Shown one piece after another: positions 17,254 through 25,918 of a stretch of 64,000 nt of DNA. Within the stretch, counting starts at the first letter, position 1. Every line of letters begins with the position of its first letter. Origin of the DNA: Methylophaga sp. (lineage in GTDB: Bacteria > Pseudomonadota > Gammaproteobacteria > Nitrosococcales > Methylophagaceae). The notes beneath the pieces are model-generated. The model saw only the letters and a program-made list of their open reading frames with translations, had not been told where the DNA came from and searched no databases. Position numbers and translations under genes: made by a program. The stretch spans positions 1-64,000 of the forward strand of contig NVWQ02000042.1 of the NCBI GenBank assembly GCA_002733715.2, read 5' to 3'.

Positions 17254-18161
17254 GGCGGCATTTGATCCCATCGAACTTCAGGGTGGATAAGCTTGGCAAG
17301 CTGTTCAAGTAATAATGAAACACGAGGCCCCGGAATAGTGGCATAGCTTTCTTCAACGATATAGATACGATTATTTTTCACGGCATTAATATGTTTTAGT
17401 GATTGCCAGCGTTGTAGCACTTGTTGGAGATCGGCATTGTGGTCATCAGCTTCTGGATAAATATCAATAATAATATCAGGATTAAGCTGAATAATACCTT
17501 CAACGGATAAAGAAGGTACATTAAGTCGAGTATCCATGTATACGTTAGTGCCGCCTGCGAGCTTGATTAGATCATTATAGAAGTCATTTTGCCCCGCAAT
17601 ATAAACGGTGTTTATTGTTTCGTTACTGGTACTGTTTCCCAAAGAAATCATTACTGTTGGACGAGCTAGGTTATTGATTTTTTTTGTTATAAAATTAATT
17701 TTTTGGTTCAATGCGCCCAGTAATTCGGTAGCTTGTTGTTGTTGGCCTGTACGCTGTCCAATAGCGGTAATAGTTTGTTTGATATCAAACAAAGTGGCGC
17801 TATGAACAGATAGAGTAGGGGTGCTTAAGTGTTGAAGTTGCTTAATCGTACGATATTGGTTGGCAGGTAAAATAACGAGATCAGCTCGTTGGGAAATAAT
17901 CGCTTCTAAATTAGGATTAACAAACCCTCCTACTTTGGGTAAAGTCAGCGCCTTAGCTGGGAAATCACAATAATCGCTGACAGCTACAATCTTTTCACCT
18001 AAGCCTAAGGCAAATAAGGTTTCGGTAATATTAGGGGCGAGCGAAATAATACGCTGGGGGATCCCTACTCGGTCTGTAGTGTTTGTTGACTCTGGTTTTA
18101 CAGCGATCAAAGCTACAATAAAAATGAGTATAAATAGCAAAAGTGGCCAGAAGCGGCGCAT
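17250..18161 (-). CDS. btuF: Periplasmic substrate-binding protein, BtuF-like
   Basis: 303 aa, class III (helical-backbone) binding protein delivering the cargo to BtuCD. The N-terminal hydrophobic segment (WPLLLFILIFIVALIAV) has no lipobox and may remain as an anchor or be cleaved. Family blocks are RIISLAPNITETLFALGLG, VGGFVNPNLEAI and IPGPRVSLLLEQLA. It is the first gene of the operon, 67 bp from the divergent hpt. I see no cobalamin riboswitch in that short gap, so B12 specificity is inferred from sequence style only. Confidence 0.85.
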   Translation of the reverse strand: MRRFWPLLLFILIFIVALIAVKPESTNTTDRVGIPQRIISLAPNITETLFALGLGEKIVAVSDYCDFPAKALTLPKVGGFVNPNLEAIISQRADLVILPANQYRTIKQLQHLSTPTLSVHSATLFDIKQTITAIGQRTGQQQQATELLGALNQKINFITKKINNLARPTVMISLGNSTSNETINTVYIAGQNDFYNDLIKLAGGTNVYMDTRLNVPSLSVEGIIQLNPDIIIDIYPEADDHNADLQQVLQRWQSLKHINAVKNNRIYIVEESYATIPGPRVSLLLEQLAKLIHPEVRWDQMPP

Positions 18162-18170
18162 TAGTTACCC

Positions 18171-18199
18171 TTAAACGAGATTAAAAGGTTTATTATAAT
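18171..18199 (+). promoter_or_regulatory. Candidate sigma-70 promoter for hpt-MTIP
   Basis: TTAAAC (18171-18176) and a perfect TATAAT (18194-18199) are 17 bp apart, 30 bp before the hpt start. The -10 box is strong and the -35 box weak. Confidence 0.45.
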
Positions 18200-18228
18200 G
18201 ACTTATTATCAAGGCGCACAAAAAATCG

Positions 18229-18774
18229 ATGAAGCAATTACAGCATATTTTTGATTCAGCAGATTTGCTGTACTCGTTAGCAGACATTACACTCGTATTA
18301 GATCGGCTAGCGGCCGAATTAACAGAGCAGTTTTCTCAAGCGAACCCCGTTCTTTTATGTGTAATGAATGGCTCGGTTGTAGTAACTGGAAATTTATTAC
18401 CTAAATTAAACTTTCCATTAGAATTAGATTATATTCATGCTAGCCGCTATGGTGACAAAACGGTGGGTAGTGAATTAAATTGGCTACATAAGCCTGCCAC
18501 AAAACTAGTCAATCGAACGGTTATATTGGTAGAAGATATTTTTGATGAAGGTGTGACAATGTTAGCCTTGAGAAAATATTGCCAACAAGCAGGTGCTAAA
18601 TCGGTCAGTTGCGTGACCTTAGTTAATAAATTGCATAATAATAAAGTAGGTGAGCGACCTGAATTTATAGGTTTAACCGTGCCCGATCGTTATGTATTTG
18701 GCTTTGGCATGGACTATAAAGGCTATTGGCGAAATGCGCCGGGGATTTATGCTGTCAAGGAGGAGAATCTATGA
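18229..18774 (+). CDS. hpt: Hypoxanthine-guanine phosphoribosyltransferase
   Basis: 181-aa purine salvage enzyme that joins hypoxanthine or guanine to PRPP. The PRPP loop is VILVEDIFDEGVTM (about residues 100-113). VCVMNGSVV-like and LDYIHASRYG blocks of the Hpt family are present upstream. Its TGA overlaps the ATG of the next gene (ATGA at 18771-18774). The downstream enzyme releases hypoxanthine from methylthioinosine, so the pair forms a short salvage route back to IMP. It is divergent from btuF. Confidence 0.9.
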   Translation: MKQLQHIFDSADLLYSLADITLVLDRLAAELTEQFSQANPVLLCVMNGSVVVTGNLLPKLNFPLELDYIHASRYGDKTVGSELNWLHKPATKLVNRTVILVEDIFDEGVTMLALRKYCQQAGAKSVSCVTLVNKLHNNKVGERPEFIGLTVPDRYVFGFGMDYKGYWRNAPGIYAVKEENL

Positions 18775-19511
18775 CGACTTTAGCTATTATTGGTGGAACA
18801 GGACTTACTTCTTTAGACGGGTTAACGATCAGCGAGCATAAATTCGTTGAAACACCTTATGGTGAACCATCTAGCCCTTTATTGTTAGGTGAATATGAAG
18901 GCAAAAAGGTTATATTTTTACCTCGTCATGGCCCTGAACACACCATTGCTCCGCATAAGGTGAATTATCGTGCCAATATTTGGGCATTGTATGCATTGGG
19001 TGTGGAAGAGATTATTGCGGTGGCGGCAGTGGGTGCAATTGACCAAAATTTGGCACCAGGCACGCTTGCTGTGCCAGATCAAATTATTGATTATACCTAT
19101 GGACGCGAGCAAAGCTTTTATAGTGATGAATTCACTGCTGATAGACACCTTGATTTTACTTATCCATATACATCAGGACTTCGCAATGTGATTTTGGCAG
19201 CAGCAATTAGGCAGAAGGTAACTATAACGGACGGAGGCACTTATGCCGCAACACAAGGCCCGAGATTAGAGACTGCAGCAGAGATCAAACGTTTAGAACA
19301 AGATGGATGTGCAATGGTTGGAATGACCGGGATGCCTGAAGCCTACCTAGCACGCGAATTAGGTATGGCTTATGCGACCTGTGCTGTCATGGCAAATTGG
19401 GCAGCTGGCATTACGGATAATGAAATTCAAATGGCAGATATAGAGCAAGTACTGAACGAGGGAATGACACAAGTAAAACAGTTATTAGTAGAAATTATTC
19501 GGTTACAATAA
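18771..19511 (+). CDS. S-methyl-5'-thioinosine phosphorylase (MTIP)
   Basis: 246-aa trimeric purine-nucleoside phosphorylase of the MTAP family. It begins TTLAIIGGTGLTSLDGL and has the phosphate/ribose motifs LPRHGPEHTIAPHKVNYRAN and the base-site block ATQGPRLETAAEI, VGMTGMPEAYLARE. This last block closely follows the Pseudomonas MTIP as I recall it. That enzyme splits methylthioinosine, formed by MTA deaminase, into hypoxanthine and methylthioribose-1-phosphate. The Pseudomonas NPAAG motif is NWAAG here. The ATG at 18771 overlaps the hpt stop. A longer frame from 18726 lies inside hpt. Cleavage of MTA itself is the alternative. Confidence 0.82.
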   Translation: MTTLAIIGGTGLTSLDGLTISEHKFVETPYGEPSSPLLLGEYEGKKVIFLPRHGPEHTIAPHKVNYRANIWALYALGVEEIIAVAAVGAIDQNLAPGTLAVPDQIIDYTYGREQSFYSDEFTADRHLDFTYPYTSGLRNVILAAAIRQKVTITDGGTYAATQGPRLETAAEIKRLEQDGCAMVGMTGMPEAYLARELGMAYATCAVMANWAAGITDNEIQMADIEQVLNEGMTQVKQLLVEIIRLQ

Positions 19512-19515
19512 AATT

Positions 19516-20040
19516 TTATAATGGTGTTATTTGTAATAACGCGCCGATCTTGGGATGGTCATAAAAATACAGCTTTTTACTACGAATACGACGTGACTCA
19601 ATTAAGCGAGGTGATTGAGCGCCCTGCATCAGTTGCAAATCTAAATCAGCATGTAAATAGGTTGATTTAAAAAATCGGACGGAGCCATTAAGCAATCCAT
19701 CGACCGATTGTATTTTTACACCTTGTGAATTTGATTTGGTCATAATCGGCTGCTGCCATGATTTATGGTAGAGCACTTGGTAATCTCTTGAATTATTCAA
19801 ACGAGTCGCTGTTTGAATCAAGGTGCTGTTTTTGGCGGGATGAATTCGCTTTCCTGATACAGAAGGACTAAGCGGTGCACTAATATCAAAAGACGTTTCA
19901 GGCCATACTTCATCGGTATAAGTATTTAGTTGTTCAAACACGATTAATTCTACGTGGTACCACTGTTGAGCCTGGGCCTGAAAGCTAAGAGACCAAAGTA
20001 TAATAAGGCTGAAAAGGTGTATGAAATGAGTTTTTTTCAT
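19516..20040 (-). CDS. csiV: CsiV-family periplasmic protein
   Basis: 174 aa with a clear signal peptide (KTHFIHLFSLIILWSLSF, cut after QAQA). The mature part starts QQWYHVELIVFEQ, the characteristic block of CsiV (DUF2803). In Vibrio cholerae CsiV binds peptidoglycan and helps a penicillin-binding protein. The C terminus (RRIRSKKLYFYDHPKIGALLQ) also fits. In pseudomonads and vibrios csiV often follows mfd, which is not in this window. It converges on the MTIP gene with a 4-bp gap. Confidence 0.8.
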   Translation of the reverse strand: MKKTHFIHLFSLIILWSLSFQAQAQQWYHVELIVFEQLNTYTDEVWPETSFDISAPLSPSVSGKRIHPAKNSTLIQTATRLNNSRDYQVLYHKSWQQPIMTKSNSQGVKIQSVDGLLNGSVRFFKSTYLHADLDLQLMQGAQSPRLIESRRIRSKKLYFYDHPKIGALLQITPL

Positions 20041-20112
20041 GAGTTATAAGGCTATATCGAAAGTGAATAGAACCTATTGTCTAATGTTGCCAGTAAAATG
20101 TCCAAAGTTTTA

Positions 20113-20140
20113 TTTGGTATACTGGCCTCATATTTATAAT
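20113..20140 (+). promoter_or_regulatory. Candidate promoter for qmcA-nfeD
   Basis: TTTGGT (20113-20118) and TATAAT (20135-20140) are 16 bp apart. An AAGGAGA ribosome site follows before the ATG at 20157. The transcript would start only about ten bases before the Shine-Dalgarno sequence. Confidence 0.35.
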
Positions 20141-20156
20141 ATTTAAGGAGAGAACT

Positions 20157-21077
20157 ATGTTTGAAGGATTGTCAGTATTTGCTGTGATATTTGTAGTGCT
20201 AGCACTTGTTTTATTATTTAAAGGTGTTCAATCAGTCCGACAAGGTTATGAATTTACCGTTGAACGGTGGGGGCGGTATACACATACACTGCGCCCGGGC
20301 TTACACTGGATTGTACCTATTATGGATAGGGTTGGTGCCAAAATTAATATGATGGAACAAGTATTAGATGTTGATTCTCAAGAAATTATCACCAAAGATA
20401 ATGCGATGGTACGTGTTGATGGAGTGGTCTTCTTCCAAGTGGTTGATGCACCGAAAGCGGCTTATGAAGTGAATAACTTACAGAATGCCATTTTAAATTT
20501 GACTCAAACTAATATCCGTACGGTGATGGGCTCAATGGATTTAGATGAGTTGTTATCTAAACGTGATGAAATTAATGCTCGGTTGCTTAATGTTGTTGAT
20601 GATGCCACGACACCATGGGGCGTTAAAGTCACCCGTATTGAAATTAAAGATATTGAGCCGCCAAGAGATTTAGTAGAGGCGATGGGGCGTCAAATGAAGG
20701 CCGAGCGTGAAAAACGTGCCAATATTCTAGAAGCAGAAGGTTTCCGTCAAGCTGAAATATTAAAAGCAGAAGGTGAGAAACAAGCCATAATGTTAGATGC
20801 GGAAGGACGTAAAGAAGCGGCATTTCGTGATGCTGAAGCGCGTGAACGTGAAGCAGAAGCAGAAGCACGTGCAACATTTGTGGTATCAGAAGCGATTGCT
20901 AAAGGTGATATTCAGGCGATTAATTATTTCGTAGCATTGAAATATGTAGAATCACTTAAAGATATGGCATCGGCAGACAACCATAAAGTGATCTTTATGC
21001 CACTTGAAGCGAGTAGTGTAATTGGCTCATTAGGCGGTATTGCTGAATTAGCGAAAGATACCTTTAAAGGGAAATAA
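20157..21077 (+). CDS. qmcA: SPFH/Band-7 membrane protein QmcA
   Basis: 306-aa stomatin-like protein. It has one N-terminal helix (about 5-22), the SPFH domain (about 25-185, with [16 protein letters not shown] and the [20 protein letters not shown] segment), then an alanine/glutamate-rich coiled coil (about 185-245). These proteins form large membrane rings and partner with NfeD-type proteins. nfeD follows one base later, the usual pair. The ribosome site GGAG is strong. Confidence 0.93.
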   Translation: MFEGLSVFAVIFVVLALVLLFKGVQSVRQGYEFTVERWGRYTHTLRPGLHWIVPIMDRVGAKINMMEQVLDVDSQEIITKDNAMVRVDGVVFFQVVDAPKAAYEVNNLQNAILNLTQTNIRTVMGSMDLDELLSKRDEINARLLNVVDDATTPWGVKVTRIEIKDIEPPRDLVEAMGRQMKAEREKRANILEAEGFRQAEILKAEGEKQAIMLDAEGRKEAAFRDAEAREREAEAEARATFVVSEAIAKGDIQAINYFVALKYVESLKDMASADNHKVIFMPLEASSVIGSLGGIAELAKDTFKGK

Positions 21078-21078
21078 T

Positions 21079-21519
21079 ATGGAGTTTGCACTTACTTTTT
21101 GGCATTGGTGGATATTTGCAGCCGCACTGATTACATTTGAAGTGTTGTTACCCACTTTTTACTTGCTATGGACAGGTATTGCCGCATTCATTGTGGGCTT
21201 AATAGTGTGGCTGGTACCTTCTCTAGCATGGGAGATCCAAGTCGTTATTTTTGCTGTTTTATCCGTGCTTAGTATTGTGATGTGGCGCAATTATGCTCAG
21301 AAAAATCCTGTTGTATCTGACGAGCCTTTATTGAATCGGCGGGGCGAGCAATATGTTGGTCGTGTGGTTACGCTAAAAGAACCTATTGTAGATGGTCATG
21401 GCAAAGTGAAGCTTGATGATTCCACTTGGAAAATTAATGGCGCAGACTGTGATGCAGGCACTCAAATTAAAATAATGAGTGTCAACAATGTTGTTTTTCA
21501 GGTTGAGAAAGTAAGTTAA
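21079..21519 (+). CDS. NfeD-family protein, QmcA partner
   Basis: 146 aa. Three membrane segments fill residues 1-75 (WHWWIFAAALITFEVLLP at the start), followed by an OB-fold domain (NRRGEQYVGRVVTLKEPIVDGHGKVKLDDSTW). This is the short NfeD form, as in E. coli YbbK, and lacks the protease domain of long NfeD proteins. It starts one base after the qmcA stop, so the two are co-translated. Confidence 0.92.
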   Translation: MEFALTFWHWWIFAAALITFEVLLPTFYLLWTGIAAFIVGLIVWLVPSLAWEIQVVIFAVLSVLSIVMWRNYAQKNPVVSDEPLLNRRGEQYVGRVVTLKEPIVDGHGKVKLDDSTWKINGADCDAGTQIKIMSVNNVVFQVEKVS

Positions 21520-21525
21520 TAATTA

Positions 21526-22713
21526 GTGGCAGATTTTTTTAATACAGGGCTAGGGCTGACACAACAGCAATTTCTAGATCAATATTGGCAAAAAAAACCA
21601 TTATTAATTAGACAGGCATTTGCTGATTTTGAAAGCCCGATTACGCCCAATGAATTGGCAGGTCTCGCCTGTGAACCTGAAATTGAATCACGATTAATTG
21701 AAGAAAACGGCGTAAAAGGCAAGTGGCAAGTAACCACAGGGCCATTATCTGAAGCTGATTTTGAACGCTTGCCAGCAACACATTGGACAATGTTAGTTCA
21801 AGATGTCGACAAGCACTTGCCGGATTTACAATATTTACTCGATCCTTTTCGATTTATTCCTGATTGGCGGCGTGATGATCTGATGATTAGCTACGCACCG
21901 AAACATGGCACCGTTGGGCCGCATACCGATGGCTATGATGTGTTTTTATTGCAAGCAATGGGGTCGCGACGCTGGCAAATAGGCAATAAACCCATCACAG
22001 AGGCTAAATTAATTGATGGCTTAGATCTGCAAATATTGACTGAATTTACCCCGGATCAAACTTGGGATTTAAAGCCTGGGGATATGTTGTATTTGCCCCC
22101 TCACTTTGCACATCACGGTGTCGCTTTAAATGATTGTATGACCTTTTCATTTGGTTTTAGAGCACCTAGTCAAATCGATATGCTAGATGCGATCACCAAT
22201 AGTTTGATAGAAAATGAACTAACTTCAAGCCGGTACCAAGATGCAGGTTTGCAAACCTGCCAAAATAGTAGTGAGATCGATGCTGAAGCAGTTAAGCGGC
22301 TAAAGCAGTTATTGCATGATGCGATTGATGAGGCAGCCCCTATTTTGACTAGTGCTTTAGGTAAGTTTGTTACCGAAACTAAATCAACTTTAACAGCGCT
22401 GGCATCAGAAACCATCAGTGATTTAACGACAATTGATGAAGTAAATACCTTATTTGAGCAAGATAATATATTACAACGTAGCCATTACCATCGTTTTGCT
22501 TGGGCTAAAAGTGAAACTGAAATTCACTTTTTTATGGCAGGTGAGGTTTTTAAAGCTAGGTTGAGTAGTTGTAACAATATAATTATATTGGCAGAGCAAG
22601 CTATCCTCACTCAGGATGATTGGCAATTACTTAAAAATGATACAGAATTCACCACTATTCTTTGCCAATTAATTGCTGAAGGTGCTTGGTTCTGGATAAA
22701 TAATGGAAGCTAA
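21526..22713 (+). CDS. roxA: Ribosomal oxygenase RoxA (YcfD), JmjC-type
   Basis: 395-aa Fe(II)/2-oxoglutarate oxygenase. In E. coli the homologue hydroxylates an arginine of ribosomal protein L16. The metal triad is H133 and D135 (GPHTDGYDVF) and H197 (HFAHHGVA). The N terminus LTQQQFLDQYWQKKPLLIRQAF and a C-terminal winged-helix region complete the family layout. The start is a GTG at 21526, six bases after the nfeD stop and without a good ribosome site, so it may be translated by readthrough coupling. Confidence 0.92.
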   Translation: MADFFNTGLGLTQQQFLDQYWQKKPLLIRQAFADFESPITPNELAGLACEPEIESRLIEENGVKGKWQVTTGPLSEADFERLPATHWTMLVQDVDKHLPDLQYLLDPFRFIPDWRRDDLMISYAPKHGTVGPHTDGYDVFLLQAMGSRRWQIGNKPITEAKLIDGLDLQILTEFTPDQTWDLKPGDMLYLPPHFAHHGVALNDCMTFSFGFRAPSQIDMLDAITNSLIENELTSSRYQDAGLQTCQNSSEIDAEAVKRLKQLLHDAIDEAAPILTSALGKFVTETKSTLTALASETISDLTTIDEVNTLFEQDNILQRSHYHRFAWAKSETEIHFFMAGEVFKARLSSCNNIIILAEQAILTQDDWQLLKNDTEFTTILCQLIAEGAWFWINNGS

Positions 22714-23121
22714 CCATCCTGAGAAATTAGTTTTGTACTTTTATATTTTTTGAAGCGAGCATAGGTCGTAGTGACAGCAATATAGATGATAGTCAAGGTA
22801 CCAAACATCCAATAAAATCTATAATCATAATTTTTTGTATGAATAGCGAAAGATAGAATAAAAGCGAATGCTCCCCCGCCAACAAGCATAACTATTGTAG
22901 TGAGAACAGTTGCCATAAGATAACTGTTTGCCATTTTAGACTTTGCAATAACCGTTATAACAGAATTGCTTAAAAGGATAAAAAAGAAAATAAATAAGGA
23001 AAACCCAAATGTTTCATCAGGAGTTAGTCCCCATCTGGCAGTTTGATTTGACGTGCTTAGAAAAAGGGATAGAACTAATAATAAAGAGTAGAAAATACAA
23101 GTTAAAATTATATATTCTCAT
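22710..23121 (-). pseudogene. Frameshifted small membrane protein gene
   Basis: An ATG at 23121 with AGGA nine bases upstream opens a frame (MRIYNFNLYFLLFIISSIP) that stops after about 34 codons. The neighbouring frame stays open from just inside that start to 22710. It encodes four hydrophobic helices (for example FGFSLFIFFFILLSNSVITV and ATVLTTIVMLVGGGAFAF) and has no usable start of its own until ATG 22934 (74 aa). A one-base shift, perhaps in CCCTTTTTC near the start, would join them into about 135 aa. It is either a broken gene or a sequencing error. The 3' end overlaps roxA by 4 bp. No family recognised. Confidence 0.55.
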
Positions 23122-23157
23122 TTAATGGCTTCCTGAAAGCGAATAATAACGTAAGTG

Positions 23158-23673
23158 TTATTTACGCCGTGTTCGAACAAAAACTGTTTTGTGACACTTA
23201 GGGCAGGGCGGAATACGACCCGTTTTTTTGAAATGCATTAGCGTTTCACAACTTTTACAGGCCAGTGTGCCAATACTGGTTATCTCACCCGTATGATATT
23301 CAGTTGCTTGCTTTGCTTGCTCCGCAAGTTGCGCTAATTCGGAGCTGGTTTTGTCAGCTACTTTAGCAAAAATATCTAACAATCTGTCTTCCACTAGTTC
23401 AAGATCAAAATGAAGCCAGGTCGATAATTCTTTGCCAGATTGACTAAGGTGTTGTGCCGCGTCATGTAAATCACGTTTTAAATATTTAGCTAACTTCTCT
23501 GCTTCTTCAGAAGTAACTTCTTTTAATTCAATGGCTTGATTTTTTGCCTTGTCAATATTTTTTTGTAATACGGGCAAGGCCTGATGTTCAGCTTTATCAA
23601 GAAGCTGGTTAATGCGCTCCATCATTTTGTCATATGCAGCACTGAGTTTTTTTTCTAATTCTTGTTCATTCAT
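23158..23673 (-). CDS. YbeL-type (DUF1451) zinc-ribbon protein
   Basis: 171 aa from ATG 23673, which is preceded by AGGGAAA. Seven further in-frame codons upstream are less likely. The first 130 residues are helical and charged. The C-terminal zinc ribbon is LACKSCETLMHF...PPCPKCHKTVFVR (two CxxC pairs), preceded by YHTGEITSIGTLAC, the diagnostic DUF1451 block. Function is unknown. E. coli YbeL is the reference member. It is divergent from dsbB with about 80 bp between starts. Confidence 0.85.
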   Translation of the reverse strand: MNEQELEKKLSAAYDKMMERINQLLDKAEHQALPVLQKNIDKAKNQAIELKEVTSEEAEKLAKYLKRDLHDAAQHLSQSGKELSTWLHFDLELVEDRLLDIFAKVADKTSSELAQLAEQAKQATEYHTGEITSIGTLACKSCETLMHFKKTGRIPPCPKCHKTVFVRTRRK

Positions 23674-23755
23674 AATAGTTTCCCTATATACCATTGCTTA
23701 TTTAAGGTTGTTTAGTGCAGTATATACTCAAATTTATATTGTTGGAGAAATCAAA

Positions 23756-24271
23756 TTGTCATCTCGCAGTTTATTTTTAGTAGGATTTTTATTTTGTACT
23801 GCAATGTTGGCTGTTGCAGGGTATTTTCAATTTGTTGACCATTTAGAACCGTGCCCTTTATGTATCTTGCAGCGCGTATTCGTTTTGTTTGTGGGAGTGA
23901 TTTTCTTGTTAGCTGTATTACACAATCCACGAGCTTGGGGAATTAAAGTATATGGTTTTTTTGCTGGGATATTTGCATTGGGTGGAACCGCGATATCTGC
24001 TTGGCACTTGAGATTACAAAACTTACCAGAAGATCAGGTGCCTAGCTGCGGCCCAGGTTTAAATTTTATGCTGGATAATTTTTCACTTAATGAAACACTT
24101 GAAATGGTTCTACGTGGATCAGGAGAGTGTGCTGAAGTATTATGGACATTTATGGGATTAAGTATTCCCGCATGGACATTGATTGCGTTTACTGCTTTGG
24201 CTCTTATGTCATTAGCTCAATTATTCCGTCGCACCAATAATACTGGTTTAGGCTATATTCACTATCGTTAA
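23756..24271 (+). CDS. dsbB: Disulfide bond formation protein DsbB
   Basis: Inner-membrane quinone reductase that reoxidises DsbA. The 171-aa protein has four helices, the first periplasmic cysteine pair in EPCPLCILQR and the second pair in VPSCGPGL and GSGECAEV. The start is taken as TTG 23756 with GGAG seven bases upstream, because longer in-frame starts lie inside the divergent ybeL region and add a non-homologous tail. The usual CVLC motif is CPLC here. Its stop overlaps the convergent mshK-like gene by 4 bp. Confidence 0.9.
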   Translation: MSSRSLFLVGFLFCTAMLAVAGYFQFVDHLEPCPLCILQRVFVLFVGVIFLLAVLHNPRAWGIKVYGFFAGIFALGGTAISAWHLRLQNLPEDQVPSCGPGLNFMLDNFSLNETLEMVLRGSGECAEVLWTFMGLSIPAWTLIAFTALALMSLAQLFRRTNNTGLGYIHYR

Positions 24272-24654
24272 TTAGTGAGTTTAGGACTAGGGCTGGTTGA
24301 TTTCATGTCGCTGATAAAAGATTTTTGTAGCGACAATGTGATGACTTCACCATCTTCTTGTAGCAATTTTACTTGCTGATGAGTGATGCTTTGTACTATG
24401 GCGCCGTCATTTAGTTTATCCCCCACTTTAAACTGCACACCGTTGATGATCGCGACTTTATGGTTGCTCGCCACTATCGTGGAATTAAGTGTTAATTTCG
24501 TATTAGTCTTCACAACGACATGCTGTGAATTTGCTACTGTTGATACCGATTTAGCAGATGAATAAGTAGCGGGCCTCGTTGGATCTGTGAGTTGTTGCGC
24601 CACACAGTTAAACGAAAATAATGTCAAGCAGACAATGACGGCAAGTTTCGACAT
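24268..24654 (-). CDS. mshK: MshK-like pilus biogenesis protein
   Basis: 128-aa periplasmic protein with a signal peptide (SKLAVIVCLTLFSFNCVAQ) and, just after it, DPTRPA, the conserved mature N terminus of MshK/GspC-like proteins. A small beta domain follows (VAIINGVQFKVGDKLNDGAI). MshK is thought to link the inner-membrane platform to the secretin. It is the last gene of the four-gene msh cluster here. The expected next gene mshL is absent, and convergent dsbB lies there instead. Confidence 0.72.
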   Translation of the reverse strand: MSKLAVIVCLTLFSFNCVAQQLTDPTRPATYSSAKSVSTVANSQHVVVKTNTKLTLNSTIVASNHKVAIINGVQFKVGDKLNDGAIVQSITHQQVKLLQEDGEVITLSLQKSFISDMKSTSPSPKLTN

Positions 24655-24655
24655 A

Positions 24656-25333
24656 TTACAAACCAATCCAATATTCATTGGTACTAATCGTGTGCACACG
24701 CAAACTAATTTCTGCTTGTGGGTAGTCAGTGACAGTGTAGTGCATTTTATCCCAGAATAATCCCCAATCTGATTGCTCTAGGGCTAATAAATATTGATAT
24801 AGCTGTTGATAATTCCCCGTGAGTTTAATTATAGTAGCATGTTCATAAAGTAATGATTCTGGTTCTATTGACTCTTCTTCATTGTCTTTTTTCTCATTAA
24901 GTATGATTTTTTTTACAGGTTCATTATTGAGTGAAACTAACTTTAAACCATTTGTTTTTAATAATAGGTTACGGAGTAATTCTGTTATTTTTGTGGGTGG
25001 TACAAGCTTATCAAAGACAGAATCTAATTGTGCCTCGGTCTCATCCAGCTTTAACTGAGCTTTACTAATCTCTTGTTTTAGCTCATCTGAACTACGCTTA
25101 TTGATAGCTATTTTCTCTGCATTTTCTACAAGTTCTGTCGAAAGTAGCTGTTGCTGATCTGTAAAATCTTGTTGCTGTGTTTGCAATTGTTGATACTGTA
25201 GGTCTAGTTTTTTAAAGACTAGTCCGTCAAAAATAACATAGATTATTGTGATGATGACGAGTAAGGCCATCACACGTTCACGCAAACTTAGCGCATTAAG
25301 GTAGCTGGGAATCAATTGTAATTTATGATTCAT
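24656..25333 (-). CDS. mshJ: MshJ/PilO-like pilus assembly protein
   Basis: 225 aa. One membrane helix (VMALLVIITIIYVIFDGLVF, about 20-39) is followed by a long coiled coil (about 45-115) and a small ferredoxin-like domain. This is the bitopic layout of PilO/GspM, which dimerise with PilN/GspL at the inner membrane. Its ATG overlaps the upstream stop (ATGA, 25330-25333) and the mshK-like gene starts one base after its stop. The call rests on topology and position more than on strong motifs. Confidence 0.72.
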   Translation of the reverse strand: MNHKLQLIPSYLNALSLRERVMALLVIITIIYVIFDGLVFKKLDLQYQQLQTQQQDFTDQQQLLSTELVENAEKIAINKRSSDELKQEISKAQLKLDETEAQLDSVFDKLVPPTKITELLRNLLLKTNGLKLVSLNNEPVKKIILNEKKDNEEESIEPESLLYEHATIIKLTGNYQQLYQYLLALEQSDWGLFWDKMHYTVTDYPQAEISLRVHTISTNEYWIGL

Positions 25334-25914
25334 TGCTGACCTGAACTATTTTGGTTTGTTCTGAGTTTAAATGTATAGATATTAGAATTAGCTTCTGGAT
25401 TCTCTAGACTGAATACTGAAAAGTGCTTACCTTGAAAAGGCCCTGATTCTGCCAAGCCATCGATATAAAGAGGGATCTGGCTTGATTGGAGAGCGCTACC
25501 ATGTAAAGCAATATGTTGACCACCATTGATAAAGGCAAAATCAGTCAACCAGACTCCGTCAATATGTTGTTTACTAAGGTGAGCTAAATTATCCGTAAAT
25601 CCATGTTGGTTTCCGAAATTTTGATGGGTCAGGTAATCAAGTAATATTTTCTTTTTGGTTTGTTGTTGTTGCAACTTGAGTAAGTTCGCCTTTAACAGTG
25701 CTTGATCATTTACAACTGCAGGTTGCTGCTCGAGCATTCCTAAATGTTGTTGTGATGCAATATGCGTTTCAAGCGTTGAACTCTTTTTGGCAGAATATAG
25801 GCCTAAAAGAGCAAAAATAATAACCGCTAACAGTGCCAGTAAAAATAGCTGCTTAGCAGGTAATATAAGGCGTTTTGGTTTAAATTGAGCCTGATAAAAG
25901 TTAACTTGTTGCAT
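25330..25914 (-). CDS. PilN-like (MshI C-terminal type) assembly protein
   Basis: 194 aa. The N terminus QQVNFYQAQFKPKRLILPA is typical of PilN/MshI2 proteins and is the segment that binds the PilM-like ATPase. A single helix (about 22-42) and a periplasmic coiled coil plus alpha/beta domain follow. The gene lies 4 bp after the PilM-like gene and overlaps mshJ, forming the inner-membrane subcomplex of an MSHA-type IV pilus. Confidence 0.75.
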   Translation of the reverse strand: MQQVNFYQAQFKPKRLILPAKQLFLLALLAVIIFALLGLYSAKKSSTLETHIASQQHLGMLEQQPAVVNDQALLKANLLKLQQQQTKKKILLDYLTHQNFGNQHGFTDNLAHLSKQHIDGVWLTDFAFINGGQHIALHGSALQSSQIPLYIDGLAESGPFQGKHFSVFSLENPEANSNIYTFKLRTNQNSSGQQ

Positions 25915-25918
25915 AGGA

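Noticed and set aside
18162-18228. Cobalamin riboswitch upstream of btuF
   Set aside because: The gap to hpt is only 67 bp, too short for the element, and no B12-box is visible.
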